The position numbers were made by a program, and so were the translations under genes. DNA of 64,000 nt. It comes from Hamadaea tsunoensis DSM 44101. GTDB lineage: Bacteria > Actinomycetota > Actinomycetes > Mycobacteriales > Micromonosporaceae. Numbering within the stretch: the first letter of the stretch is position 1; each line of letters starts with the position of its first letter. The stretch lies in contig NZ_AUAX01000006.1 in NCBI RefSeq assembly GCF_000428945.1, forward strand, positions 62,001-126,000. Direction: 5' to 3'. Shown here piece by piece: positions 1 through 8,924 of the stretch. The notes below the pieces were generated by a model. The model did no database searches and was not told the DNA's origin. It saw nothing but the letters and a program-made list of their open reading frames with translations.

Positions 1-1171
1 GGTCCTTGTCGCAGTCGGCACTCGTATCCGGCGCACCGTACGCGATCCCGAAGTTGTCGTGCTTGAGCATGGCTTCGGCCTGGTCCTTCGTCATCCCGAC
101 GACCCGCGGCACGTCCACCTTGGTCGGCTGGTTGAGCAGGATCAGGCCGGCGGCGACGGCGACCACGGCCAGCACGCCGAGGAACGACAGGACGGCGATG
201 GCGGCCCCGGAGGTCCGCTTCCGCTTGCCGTTGCCGACCCGGGCGCCGTTGCGGTTGCCGTTCGTACGCGGTGCCGCCGTCATCGGCACCGTCTCCTCCT
301 CGCGCAGCACCGGGGTGGCCAGGACCGGCCGGCCGGAGGCGGCGCGCAGGAGGTCGGCGCGCATCTCGGCGGCCGACTGGTAACGGTTGGCGGGGTTCTT
401 GGCGAGCGCCTTGAGCACGATCGCGTCGATGTCCGGCGTGACGTCGCGGTTGCTGGTCGACGGCGGCCGCGGATCCTCCCGCACGTGCTGGTACGCCACC
501 GCCACCGGCGAGTCGCCGACGAACGGCGGGTGCCCGCAGAGCAGCTCGAACAGCACGCAGCCGGCCGCGTAGACGTCGGAACGGGCGTCCACCGCCTCGC
601 CCCGGGCCTGCTCCGGCGACAGGTACTGGGCGGTGCCGATGACCGCCGAGGTCTGCGTCATCGTGGTCGCGCCGCTGGCCAGGGCCCGCGCGATGCCGAA
701 GTCCATCACCTTGACCTGGCCGTTGGGCGTCAGCATGACGTTGCCCGGCTTGATGTCGCGGTGGATGATGCCGTGCCGGTGGCTGAACTCGAGGGCGGCG
801 CAGATGTCGGCGGTGATCTCCAGCGCGCGGCGCGGCATGAGCCGGCCCTCGGCGGCGAGCACCTCCTTCAGCGTGCGCCCCGCCACGAACTCCATGACGA
901 TGTAGGGCAGGACCTCGTTGGTGGCCCCGCGCTCCTCGCCGGTGTCGTAGACGGCGACGATCGCCGGATGATTCAGCGCGGCGGCATTCTGCGCCTCGCG
1001 GCGGAACCGCATCTGGAAGGTGTTGTCCCGGGCCAGGTCGGTACGCAGCATCTTGATCGCGACATCGCGCCCCAGGCGCAGATCGCGCCCGCGGTGCACC
1101 TCGGCCATGCCGCCGTAGCCGAGCAGCTCGCCGACCTGGTATCTGCCACCCAGCAGCCGGGCCTGCGTCAT
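1..1171 (-). CDS. pknB: Ser/Thr protein kinase PknB, C-terminus cut by window edge
   Basis: Membrane Ser/Thr kinase of the actinobacterial growth and division locus. Its extracellular PASTA domains sense muropeptides or lipid II, and its kinase domain phosphorylates cell-wall enzymes and FHA partners (family knowledge). The reverse strand translates to a kinase domain over roughly the first 270 residues: glycine loop GYGGMAEV, catalytic HRDIKPGN, DFG motif and the APE-equivalent SPEQ. A basic juxtamembrane stretch, one TM helix (AIAVLSFLGVLAVVAVAA) and the start of the first PASTA domain (VDVPRVVGMTKDQAEAML) follow. The frame runs off the left edge without a stop, so the remaining PASTA repeats are outside. 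The ATG shares four bases with the pknA stop (ATGA), which indicates translational coupling. Confidence 0.95.
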   Translation of the reverse strand, partial: MTQARLLGGRYQVGELLGYGGMAEVHRGRDLRLGRDVAIKMLRTDLARDNTFQMRFRREAQNAAALNHPAIVAVYDTGEERGATNEVLPYIVMEFVAGRTLKEVLAAEGRLMPRRALEITADICAALEFSHRHGIIHRDIKPGNVMLTPNGQVKVMDFGIARALASGATTMTQTSAVIGTAQYLSPEQARGEAVDARSDVYAAGCVLFELLCGHPPFVGDSPVAVAYQHVREDPRPPSTSNRDVTPDIDAIVLKALAKNPANRYQSAAEMRADLLRAASGRPVLATPVLREEETVPMTAAPRTNGNRNGARVGNGKRKRTSGAAIAVLSFLGVLAVVAVAAGLILLNQPTKVDVPRVVGMTKDQAEAMLKHDNFGIAYGAPDTSADCDKD

Positions 1172-2532
1172 CTCGTCCGTCGTCCTTCGGTCGTCGGCTC
1201 CGGGCTCGTCGCCCGGAACTCCGTCAGCTTTACCCGGGCCGAGTCAGCTTGCCAAATCCCCGCCGGTCTTGTCACGTTCTGGGGCGCGTCGATGTGACCG
1301 GAACCACCCCAGACCGAATTTCGCGTCACGCTGTACCCGATGTACCCCGCACACGCAACAATGGCCGCCATAGCCACAAAAACCAGCAAAATCATCCAAA
1401 AGGTACGCCATGCCCCGCCCGTAGGTTGCACGGCGGTCTTCGTTTCCGTGGCGCGTACGGGGGTGGGGCCGGGTACGCCGACACCGCCTCCGCTGGACGG
1501 ACCCGGTTGCCCGCTGACCTGCGCCGGTACGCGATTCGGCAACCCGCCGCCGTTGGGCGCCCCGACATGCGACAAGGGCGGAGCGCCCTTCTGGGCCGGA
1601 GTCGGCGTCGGATTGCCGGTGGCCACGGACGCGCGGCCGGGCGACACGGGCGCCGGCGAGTACGGCATCGGCGAGACCGGCGAACCGACCGGCGCCCGGC
1701 CGGACTGGTCGCCGCTCAGCACCGCCGCCGCCTGCCGGGCCGCCGCGCCGAAGATGGCCGCGCTCGGCCACCGGGCACCGGGGTCCTTGGCCATCGCCCG
1801 CTCGACGATCGCCCGCACGGCCGGCGGAACATCGGGCGGGAGCGGGGCCGGGGCGAGGCGTACGTGCTTCATCGCGATCTCGATGGGGTTGTCCCCCTCG
1901 AACGGCCGCCGCCCCGACAGGCACTGGTACGCGACCACGCCCAGCGAGTAGACGTCGGAAGCGGCCGTCGCGGTCTGGCCGGACGCCTGCTCGGGCGCCA
2001 GGTAGGAAGCCGTGCCGAGCACCGCTCCGGCCGCCGTCAACTGGGCCGCGACCGCGGAGCGGGCGATGCCGAAGTCGGTGAGCACGAGCGTGCCGTTCGC
2101 GCGTACCAGAAGATTGCCGGGCTTCACGTCGCGGTGGACGATGCCCTTGGTGTGCGCGGCCTGCAGCGCCTCGGCGGCCTGCGCGATGAGCGCCATGGTC
2201 CGGGCGGGGGTGAGCCGACCGACGCGGGAGAGCGTACGCGACAGTGCGTCGCCCTCGACGTACTCCATGACCAGGTACGCGACCTGCTGGTCGCTGCCGT
2301 AGTCGTAGATGTCCACGACGCCCGGGTGGTTGATCGTGGCCATCGTGCGCGCCTCCTGGCGGAAGCGCTCCGAGAATCCCGCCTCCTCCAGGAGGGCGGG
2401 CAGCAGAATCTTGATCGCGACGGTGCGGCCGAGTGTTTCGTCGGTTCCGCGCCACACGTCTCCCATGCCGCCCGTGGCGATGCGCTCGTCGAGGCGGTAC
2501 CGCCCCGACAGCAGCGTGCCTGGGGACACCAT
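1168..2532 (-). CDS. pknA: Ser/Thr protein kinase PknA
   Basis: Second Ser/Thr kinase of the locus, about 454 residues. The N-terminal kinase domain (about 10-270) shows the P-loop IATGGMGDV, the lysine in VAIKI near residue 41, catalytic IVHRDVKPGN, TDFG, and GTASYLAPEQ in the activation segment. A Pro/Gly/Ser-rich linker leads to one TM helix (FWMILLVFVAMAAIVACAGYI) and a short outside tail without PASTA repeats, as in mycobacterial PknA. I chose the ATG at 2532 because GGGGAGG lies 6 nt upstream. A GTG one codon earlier (2535) sits too close to that site. The start overlaps the pbpA stop (TGATG) and the stop overlaps the pknB start. Confidence 0.96.
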   Translation of the reverse strand: MVSPGTLLSGRYRLDERIATGGMGDVWRGTDETLGRTVAIKILLPALLEEAGFSERFRQEARTMATINHPGVVDIYDYGSDQQVAYLVMEYVEGDALSRTLSRVGRLTPARTMALIAQAAEALQAAHTKGIVHRDVKPGNLLVRANGTLVLTDFGIARSAVAAQLTAAGAVLGTASYLAPEQASGQTATAASDVYSLGVVAYQCLSGRRPFEGDNPIEIAMKHVRLAPAPLPPDVPPAVRAIVERAMAKDPGARWPSAAIFGAAARQAAAVLSGDQSGRAPVGSPVSPMPYSPAPVSPGRASVATGNPTPTPAQKGAPPLSHVGAPNGGGLPNRVPAQVSGQPGPSSGGGVGVPGPTPVRATETKTAVQPTGGAWRTFWMILLVFVAMAAIVACAGYIGYSVTRNSVWGGSGHIDAPQNVTRPAGIWQADSARVKLTEFRATSPEPTTEGRRTR

Positions 2533-4034
2533 CACTTACCTCCCCGGTCAGTGATGACGGCCTTCATGACCAGCCCGCCGATCCGCGCAGCCTCGCTGCT
2601 GCCGCCGGATCCCGCGTTCGCGAGGAACACGGCCACCGCGGCGACCGGCTTGCCGTCCTTCATGGCGTAGCCGATGAACCAGCCGTGATCTTTCTGGCCG
2701 TCGCCGTTCTGCGAGGTGCCCGTCTTGCCGCCGACCTGGTAGCCGTCGATCTGAGCCTTCTTGCCCGTGCCGTTCTGCACGACGCTGACCATCATCGCCT
2801 GAAGGTTGCGGGCGACGCTGTCGGAACATGACACCCGCAGCTGCTTCGGTGTGGCCTTGTAGTAGTTCGTCGTCAGGTCCGGCCCGAGAAGCTGTTCGAC
2901 GACGTAGGGCCGCATCTGCCGGCCGTCGTTGGCCACCGTGGCGGCGATCATCGCGCCCTGCAACGGGGTCATCGCGACGTCGGCCTGTCCGATAGCGGAC
3001 TGGGCGATCACCGGGTTGTCCGGGCCGCTGGCCGTCGTCAAGGTGCCCACCTGGCTCGCCGCCACCGGCAGGCCGCCGTCGGCGTCCGGCTTGCCGATCC
3101 GCAGGGAATCGTCGCCGAAGCCGAACGCCGACGCGGTGTCGGTGAGCGCCTGCGGGCCGAGCGTCACGCCCAGCTGGGCGAACCCGGTGTTGCAGGACTC
3201 GGTGAGCGCCTCGATGAGGGTCACCTGGCTCTCCGGGCAGATCGAGTCGGCCGCGTTGTGGATCGCGTGCGTCGTACCCGGGGCCGTGTAGCTCGGTCCG
3301 GCCGGGATCGACGTGTTGATCGTGTAGCCCCGCTCCAGCGCCGCCGCCGAGTCGATCACCTTGAAGGTCGAACCCGGCGGATACCGCTCGCTGATCGCCC
3401 GGTTCAGCAGCGGCTGCGTCGGGTCGTTCGCCAGCTTGTCGTACGCGTCGGCCGCCGCACCCGTGTCGTGGCTTGTCAGCGTGTTCGGGTCATAGCTCGG
3501 GATCGAGACCATCGTCTTGATCGCGCCCGTGGTCGGGTCCAGCGCGACGACGGCCCCCACCTTGGCGTCGTTGTTGTTGTTCACCAGCAGCTTGTACGCG
3601 AGTTCCTGCGCGCTCGGCGAGAGCGTGGTGACCACGTTGCCGCCCGGCGTCTTCTGGTTGGACCAGAGATCGCGCAGCCGGTCGGCGAACAGCTGGTCGC
3701 TGGTGCCCGCGAGGAACTCGTTCTCCAGGTACTCCACGCCGGTCGGCGCCCCGTTGACCGGCTTGTAGCCGATGAGGTGCGCGTACGCCTGCTTGTAGGG
3801 GTACTGCCGGAGGTACTTCAGATTGTCGTCGGTGGGGATCGACTGGCCGACCGCCTTGCCGCCGGCCTGGATCACGCCGCGCTGCCGGTCGTACTCGGCG
3901 ACCTGCTTACGCCCGTTGTACTGGCTGGTGCGGTAGTCGTTGGCCCGCTGCCACTGCACGAAGTTGAGATTCGCGAAGAGCAGGCCGAACAGGACCATCG
4001 CGACCACGCCGACACGGCGTAGCGGGGCGTTCAC
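2532..4034 (-). CDS. pbpA: Class B penicillin-binding protein (transpeptidase) PbpA
   Basis: Peptidoglycan transpeptidase that works with the SEDS protein encoded just upstream. About 500 residues: an N-terminal membrane anchor (VGVVAMVLFGLLFANL), a PBP dimerization region, then the transpeptidase domain with all three active-site motifs: STFK (in YPPGSTFKVI), SCN (in TESCNTG) and KTGTS (in GGKTGTSQ). The length matches mycobacterial PbpA. The GTG start overlaps the rodA stop (GTGA) and has AAGGAG five bases upstream. The position between rodA and pknA is the conserved actinobacterial order and suggests co-regulation with the kinases. No catalytic residue is missing. Confidence 0.96.
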   Translation of the reverse strand: MNAPLRRVGVVAMVLFGLLFANLNFVQWQRANDYRTSQYNGRKQVAEYDRQRGVIQAGGKAVGQSIPTDDNLKYLRQYPYKQAYAHLIGYKPVNGAPTGVEYLENEFLAGTSDQLFADRLRDLWSNQKTPGGNVVTTLSPSAQELAYKLLVNNNNDAKVGAVVALDPTTGAIKTMVSIPSYDPNTLTSHDTGAAADAYDKLANDPTQPLLNRAISERYPPGSTFKVIDSAAALERGYTINTSIPAGPSYTAPGTTHAIHNAADSICPESQVTLIEALTESCNTGFAQLGVTLGPQALTDTASAFGFGDDSLRIGKPDADGGLPVAASQVGTLTTASGPDNPVIAQSAIGQADVAMTPLQGAMIAATVANDGRQMRPYVVEQLLGPDLTTNYYKATPKQLRVSCSDSVARNLQAMMVSVVQNGTGKKAQIDGYQVGGKTGTSQNGDGQKDHGWFIGYAMKDGKPVAAVAVFLANAGSGGSSEAARIGGLVMKAVITDRGGK

Positions 4035-5824
4035 GAGTTCTCCTTCGGTGCGGGCGCGTTGACGTCGATCTTCTCCGTGGGCGGGGCCTCGCCGCCCAGA
4101 GCCTCGTCGTCGAGGGCGCTGTCGTCGGGGCCGCTGTCGTGGTCGTCATCGTCTGAGACGTCGGCGGCGGCCACATCGTTGCCGGGGGTTCGGACCGTCG
4201 GCTGTTCGGCCGTCGGGTTCAGCGGCTGCGGCCCGACCGGCTGGGTCGGCCCGGCCGGCACGTCCGGCGCTGGCGGCACGCTCGGCCCGGCCGGGGCCGC
4301 GGCTGCGGGACGGTTCGGCGGGGCGGGCCGAACGCTTCCGGCCGGGACCGCCGCCGTGCCGACGGGCGGGCGCGCGGGCGGGGCCGCTGCGACCGGCGGG
4401 CGGATCATCCCGCCGGGCGCGCCGAGCGGAGCCCGGGCGTTGTCCGATATCCGCAGCAGGATCGCGATCAGCAGCCAGTTGGCCATGAGCGACGAGCCGC
4501 CCGCGGACAGGAACGGCGTCGTCTGCCCGGTCAGCGGGATCAGCCTGCTCACGCCGCCGACGATGACGAACACCTGCAAACCCAGGGTGAACGCCAGGCC
4601 GCCGGCGAGCAGCTTGCCGAAGGAGTCGCGTACGCCGAGCGCGGCCCGGATCCCCCGCACGACGATGAGCAGGTACAACACCAGGAGCGCGGTCAGGCCG
4701 AACAGCCCGATCTCCTCGCCCATGCCGGCGAAGATGAAGTCGTTGCGCACCTCGGGTACCTGGCTCGGCGAACCCGCGCCCGGGCCGGTGCCGAACAGGC
4801 CGCCGGTGCCCAGCCCGAGCAGCGACTGCACGAGCTGGTAGCCCTCGTTGTAGGCCCGATCGCCGGAGAAGGGGTCGAGCCAGATGTTCGCCCGGTCGTA
4901 GAAGTTCGCGAACGGCCCGCCGATCGCCCCGCCCAGCACGTACGCCAGCACGGCGCCGCCGAAGAACAGCACCAGACCGATGATCAGCCAGCTGACGCGC
5001 TCGGTCGCGATGTAGACCATCACGATGAACATGCCGAAGTAGAGCAGCGCGGTGCCGAGGTCCTTCTCGAAGATGAGGACGAGCAGGCTCAGCAGCCAGA
5101 CCACGAGCACCGGGCCGAGGTCCCGGCCGCGCGGGAAGTCGATGCCGAGCACCCGGCGGCTGGCCAGGGCCAGAACTTCGCGTTTGCGTACCAGGTAGTA
5201 GGCGAAGAAAGAGGCGAGCATGAGCTTCGCGAACTCACCCGGCTGGATCGAGAACGAGCCGAACTTGATCCACAGCTTGGCCTCGTTGACCTCCGAGAAC
5301 CGCGCCGGCAGCACCGCGGGCAGCATCATCAGGATGATGCCGACGAAGCCGAGGGTCCAGGCGTACCGGGAGATGGTCCGGTGGTCGCGCAGGAACCAGA
5401 GCAGCGCGGCGGCCAGCCCCACCGCGATCGCGGTCCAGAGCAGCTGCTTGCCGCCCTCGCCGGACAGGATCGGGTAGTCCGCCCGGTCGCCCGCCTTCGC
5501 CTTGCCCAGGTCGAGCCGGCGAAGGAAGGTCACGCCCAGTCCGTTCAGGGTCGCGACCGCGGGCAGGATGACCGGATCGGCGTACGCGGCGCGCAGCCGC
5601 ACGACCATGTGCATCGCGAGGTAGACGACCGCGAGGATGCCGGCCGGCACCCAGAAGTCCGGGGTGACCTGGTCCAGCAGGTTGGCCTCGACGGCGGCGA
5701 GATAGCCCGCGACGACGAGCATGCCCAGCAGGAGCAGGATCAGCTCCGTACGCCGAGCGCGACGCGCCCGCTTGCCCACCGCCGGGGAGGCGACGGCGGG
5801 CGGGGAGACGGCGGCAACGGTCAC
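4031..5824 (-). CDS. rodA: SEDS peptidoglycan glycosyltransferase RodA/FtsW
   Basis: Integral membrane peptidoglycan polymerase of the SEDS family, partner of PbpA. About 597 residues with roughly ten to twelve TM helices, beginning TELILLLLGMLVVAGYLAAV. Family signatures include IQPGEFAKLMLASFFAYYLV, FEKDLGTALLYFGMF, NDFIFAGMGEEIGLFG and LTGQTTPFLSAGGSSLMANW. The last ~150 residues form an Ala/Pro-rich, then Asp/Glu-rich cytoplasmic tail, longer than in most family members and a plausible kinase target (inference). The frame stays open far upstream, but conservation begins near the GTG at 5824, 20 bp after the pstP stop. Upstream in-frame sequence overlaps pstP and is rejected. Confidence 0.93.
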   Translation of the reverse strand: MTVAAVSPPAVASPAVGKRARRARRTELILLLLGMLVVAGYLAAVEANLLDQVTPDFWVPAGILAVVYLAMHMVVRLRAAYADPVILPAVATLNGLGVTFLRRLDLGKAKAGDRADYPILSGEGGKQLLWTAIAVGLAAALLWFLRDHRTISRYAWTLGFVGIILMMLPAVLPARFSEVNEAKLWIKFGSFSIQPGEFAKLMLASFFAYYLVRKREVLALASRRVLGIDFPRGRDLGPVLVVWLLSLLVLIFEKDLGTALLYFGMFIVMVYIATERVSWLIIGLVLFFGGAVLAYVLGGAIGGPFANFYDRANIWLDPFSGDRAYNEGYQLVQSLLGLGTGGLFGTGPGAGSPSQVPEVRNDFIFAGMGEEIGLFGLTALLVLYLLIVVRGIRAALGVRDSFGKLLAGGLAFTLGLQVFVIVGGVSRLIPLTGQTTPFLSAGGSSLMANWLLIAILLRISDNARAPLGAPGGMIRPPVAAAPPARPPVGTAAVPAGSVRPAPPNRPAAAAPAGPSVPPAPDVPAGPTQPVGPQPLNPTAEQPTVRTPGNDVAAADVSDDDDHDSGPDDSALDDEALGGEAPPTEKIDVNAPAPKENS

Positions 5825-5844
5825 GGCACTCTCACGATCGGGGT

Positions 5845-7200
5845 CTAGGACCGGCAGGGCGCCGGACTCACGGCGGTATCGGAGGGCGCGGCCGAGGCGC
5901 TGGGCAGGCCGCTGGGGGTGACCGCGGTGGAGGCGCTCGGCGAGGCGGACGGCACGGCCGACGGCGTGCATTCCGGCAGCAGGTTCGTGTTCGTCGGGCT
6001 GTCCTCGGTCAGGCCGGCCAGGATCTGACGGGCGTCGGTCTGCGTGGCCGCCACGATCCCCTTGCGGACACGCTCCTGCGCGACGGGGGTGAGCTCGTCG
6101 GACTTGAGCGTGCTGCGCAGGTCCACCTGGGAGAGGTCCACCCCGGCGATCGAGCCGGGTACGCCGCGGAACACGGCCACGTACCCGTCGTCGGTGAGGC
6201 CCACGTAGTACTGCGACTGGGTGTAGTGCCAGCCGGCCCAGAGCAGGCCGCCGAGGATTCCGAGGAGGACCACGAGCAGCCCCGCCGTACGCCACGGGTG
6301 CCGTTTGGGCCGGGCGTCGTCCTCGGGCTGGCTGGGCGGTTCGGGGGTGGCCGGACGCGGAGCGGCGCCGGCCGTGAGCGAGGCGGCCCGGGCCGCCGGG
6401 GTCGACTCCGAGGCGGTGGCCTGAGACATTCCCCGGTCGCGGGCGGCCGCGCCGCCGACCACCGGTACGTCCTCGACGATGTCCTCGTCGTGGGCGTCCG
6501 CGATGATCACCGTGATGTTGTCCGGACCGCCGCCGCGCAGCGCGAGGGCGATGAGCCGGTCGACGCACTGCGACGGGTCGACGTACTCGCGCAGGGTCTC
6601 GCCGATCGTGTCCGCGCTGACCACGCCGGACAGGCCGTCCGAGCAGATCAGGTAGCGGTCGGCCGCCTTGACCTCGCGGACGGAGTACTCCGGCTCGACG
6701 TCACGGCCGTCCATCGCGCGGGTGAGCAGCGAGCGTTGGGGGTGACTGCTCGCCTCCTCCGCCGAGATCCGGCCCTCGTCGACGAGCATCTGCACGTAGG
6801 TGTCGTCCTTGGTGATCTGCGTGAAGTCCCCGTCGCGCAGCATGTACGCGCGGGAGTCGCCGATGTGGACCAGGCCGACCTTGGAACCTGAGAAGAGCAT
6901 CGCGGTGAGCGTCGTGCCCATCCCCTCCAGGTGGGGATTGGCGTCGACCGTGTCGCGAAGCTGCTGGTTGGCGGCGTCCACGGCCCCCCGGAGGGCGTCG
7001 ACCAGGGCATCGCCCGGTACGTCCTCGTCCAGGGGGGCCATCGCACCGATGACAATGTTGCTCGCGACGTCACCGGCGGCCATGCCGCCCATGCCGTCGG
7101 CGACGGCGAGCAGCCGCGGCCCGGCGTAGACGGAGTCCTGGTTCCCGTCTCGGATGAGGCCGCGGTCACTGCGGGCCGCGTAGCGCAGGGTGAGGGTCAT
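5845..7200 (-). CDS. pstP: PP2C-family Ser/Thr protein phosphatase PstP
   Basis: Metal-dependent phosphatase that reverses PknA/PknB phosphorylation. The N-terminal ~240 residues are a PP2C domain with RDGNQDS, VADGMGG, GTTLTAMLF, HIGDSRAYMLRDG, CSDGLSGVV and GPDNITVI, carrying the metal-binding aspartates. A charged, Pro-rich linker is followed by one TM helix (GLLVVLLGILGGLLWAGW) and an extracytoplasmic region with a Ser/Pro-rich end. The ATG overlaps the fhaB stop (ATGA). The size (451 residues) and topology fit actinobacterial PstP. Confidence 0.96.
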   Translation of the reverse strand: MTLTLRYAARSDRGLIRDGNQDSVYAGPRLLAVADGMGGMAAGDVASNIVIGAMAPLDEDVPGDALVDALRGAVDAANQQLRDTVDANPHLEGMGTTLTAMLFSGSKVGLVHIGDSRAYMLRDGDFTQITKDDTYVQMLVDEGRISAEEASSHPQRSLLTRAMDGRDVEPEYSVREVKAADRYLICSDGLSGVVSADTIGETLREYVDPSQCVDRLIALALRGGGPDNITVIIADAHDEDIVEDVPVVGGAAARDRGMSQATASESTPAARAASLTAGAAPRPATPEPPSQPEDDARPKRHPWRTAGLLVVLLGILGGLLWAGWHYTQSQYYVGLTDDGYVAVFRGVPGSIAGVDLSQVDLRSTLKSDELTPVAQERVRKGIVAATQTDARQILAGLTEDSPTNTNLLPECTPSAVPSASPSASTAVTPSGLPSASAAPSDTAVSPAPCRS

Positions 7201-7682
7201 GGTCGCAACTCAAGGGCAGTGCGGCCGATTCTGATCGGCACGCCGAGGGGTACGGGGGTAGGGCCGCTCACTTTCGTGCGGTCCAGGTAGGTGCCGTTCG
7301 TCGAACCGAGGTCCTCGATATACCACTGTCCGTTGCGCGGCACCAGCCGGGCGTGCCGGGCCGACGCGTAGTCGTCGGTGATGACCAGGGTCGAGTCCTC
7401 CGCCCGACCGATTGTTATCTGGGCTTCGCCCAGCGTCAGCCGGGTACCCGCGAGGGCGCCGGCCGTCACCACCAACTGGTGCGCGGCGCGGCCCTTCTTG
7501 ACCTTCGCCGGGCGCGACTGTCCCGCCGCCGCCGCACCCACCCCGCGGGGCGCGGCGACGAGCCGGGACGCGCGGGCCCCGGCGAAGAGGTCCCGGCGGA
7601 TGACGCCGACCACCGTGAACACGAAGATCCACAGAAGGACGAGAAACCCGAACCGGGCGGCGGCGAGAACGAATTCCGGCAC
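7197..7682 (-). CDS. fhaB: FHA-domain membrane-anchored protein FhaB (FipA-like)
   Basis: 161-residue protein with one N-terminal TM helix (FGFLVLLWIFVFTVVGVI), a short basic linker and a C-terminal FHA domain that binds phosphothreonine. FHA signatures are IGRAEDSTLVI, SARHARL and LGSTNGTYLD. In relatives it recruits phosphorylated division proteins (family knowledge). The GTG start at 7682 lies five bases after the fhaA stop and has no obvious Shine-Dalgarno, so coupling with fhaA is likely. Its stop overlaps the pstP start. Confidence 0.93.
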   Translation of the reverse strand: MPEFVLAAARFGFLVLLWIFVFTVVGVIRRDLFAGARASRLVAAPRGVGAAAAGQSRPAKVKKGRAAHQLVVTAGALAGTRLTLGEAQITIGRAEDSTLVITDDYASARHARLVPRNGQWYIEDLGSTNGTYLDRTKVSGPTPVPLGVPIRIGRTALELRP

Positions 7683-7687
7683 GGCCG

Positions 7688-8437
7688 CTAACCGTCCACG
7701 CGGAAGGTCAGCGTGGTGGTCCCGATCTGGATCATGTCACCAGGGTTCAGCGCGACCGCGGAGATGCGCTGGCCGTTGACCATGGTTCCGTTCGTGGAAC
7801 CGAGGTCGGTCAGCACCACCTGGCCGCCGTCGAAGTCGAGGCGCGCGTGCCGCCGCGAGATGCCCACGTCGGGCAGTCGCAGATTGGCCTGGTCGCCCCG
7901 GCCGATCACGGTCGAGCCGATGGCCAGCGGATAGGTACGCCCGTCGGCCGAGACCAGCCGGACGTTGCGCTGCCCGCCGCCACCGGCGGGCGGCCCGTAG
8001 CCGCCAGGCTGTTCGTACGCCGGGTACGCGGGCGGCGGAGCGTCGTAGCCGCCTCCCGGCTCGGCTCCCGTGAAGACTTCGGCCGTCACCCGGAACATTC
8101 CGGTGTCGAGGCCGTCCCCCCGCTCGATCTCCACGATCACGTCGCCGTAGACCGTCCAGGCCTGCTCGCCGATGAACTCCGCCTGCGACTGGGCCAGCTC
8201 CTGGGCCAGTGCGGCGGCGTACGGCGCCAGACGACTGTGGTCGTAGGGCGAGAGATCGATCACATAGCGGTTGGGCACCAGCGTGCGACCGCCCGCAAGG
8301 ATCGCCTTGTGGGCTTCGGCCTCCCGCTGCATGGCGTTCAGGATCTCCACCGGGTGGACGACCCCCTTGAACACCTTCGCGAAGGCGCCTTCCACCAGGC
8401 CTTCCAGCCTCTTCTCAAAGCGTTGCAGCACGCTCAC
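7688..8437 (-). CDS. fhaA: FhaA: DUF3662 plus FHA domain
   Basis: 249-residue cytoplasmic adaptor. Residues ~1-120 are the DUF3662 (FhaA N-terminal) domain, starting VLQRFEKRLEGLVEGAFAKV. A Gly/Pro/Tyr-rich linker follows (about 130-160). The C-terminal FHA domain has VIGRGDQANLRL, SRRHARL and LGSTNGTMVNG. In relatives FhaA binds phosphorylated MviN and controls peptidoglycan synthesis at the poles (family knowledge). The GTG start at 8437 has GAGGAGGA five bases upstream. It is the first gene of the seven-gene growth and division operon, so the promoter should lie in 8438-8663. Confidence 0.95.
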   Translation of the reverse strand: MSVLQRFEKRLEGLVEGAFAKVFKGVVHPVEILNAMQREAEAHKAILAGGRTLVPNRYVIDLSPYDHSRLAPYAAALAQELAQSQAEFIGEQAWTVYGDVIVEIERGDGLDTGMFRVTAEVFTGAEPGGGYDAPPPAYPAYEQPGGYGPPAGGGGQRNVRLVSADGRTYPLAIGSTVIGRGDQANLRLPDVGISRRHARLDFDGGQVVLTDLGSTNGTMVNGQRISAVALNPGDMIQIGTTTLTFRVDG

Positions 8438-8663
8438 CGGTCCTCCTCGGGTTCCGAGGACATGATGCTATCGGTCCTCCGCCCGTCACGTCTGCGCCCC
8501 GATGGGCACGAGCACCTCGACCCGCCCGGATGCGGCCCCCTCGCCGGGGTCGTGCTAGTCTTCTGTCCGCGCCGCCAGGCGGGCTGACCGGGAGATTCCG
8601 GATCAGTATCCGATTGGCGGTGATAGCAGGACATAGCGTAAGCTGTGCCGGCTATTCACTTCT

Positions 8664-8749
8664 GGGGAAGTGGCGGAATGGCAGACGCGCACGGTTCAGG
8701 TCCGTGTGCCCGAAAGGGCGTGAGGGTTCAACTCCCTCCTTCCCCACCA
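8664..8749 (+). tRNA. tRNA-Leu (CAG)
   Basis: Full cloverleaf with a long variable arm, as expected for tRNA-Leu. Acceptor GGGGAAG pairs with CTTCCCC, the anticodon stem CACGG/CCGTG encloses the loop TTCAGGT (anticodon CAG), and the T arm contains GGTTCAACTCC. The 3' CCA is encoded (8747-8749). It is divergent from fhaA and followed by a strong hairpin. Confidence 0.97.
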
Positions 8750-8753
8750 TAGC

Positions 8754-8792
8754 GAGGCCGCCGAACAAGTGTTCGGCGGCCTCGATCTTTTC
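8754..8792 (+). terminator. Hairpin terminator after tRNA-Leu
   Basis: Perfect 14-bp stem (GAGGCCGCCGAACA with its complement, 8754-8767/8770-8783) with a tiny loop, followed by GATCTTTT. It starts five bases after the tRNA CCA end. Confidence 0.85.
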
Positions 8793-8924
8793 CTACGGCG
8801 TGTCGGTCCTCCCGAGGCCCCCCAGCGCGTGGACGAGCATCTGGAGGAACTTGCCGGAGCAGCCCGCGCGGCTATGCTGTCCGGTGTCCCCCAGCCGAAA
8901 AGAAGCAGGCCAGGAGTTCTCACG

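Noticed and set aside
5825-6568. N-terminal extension of RodA
   Set aside because: Overlaps pstP on the same strand and has no conserved sequence; the SEDS domain starts later.
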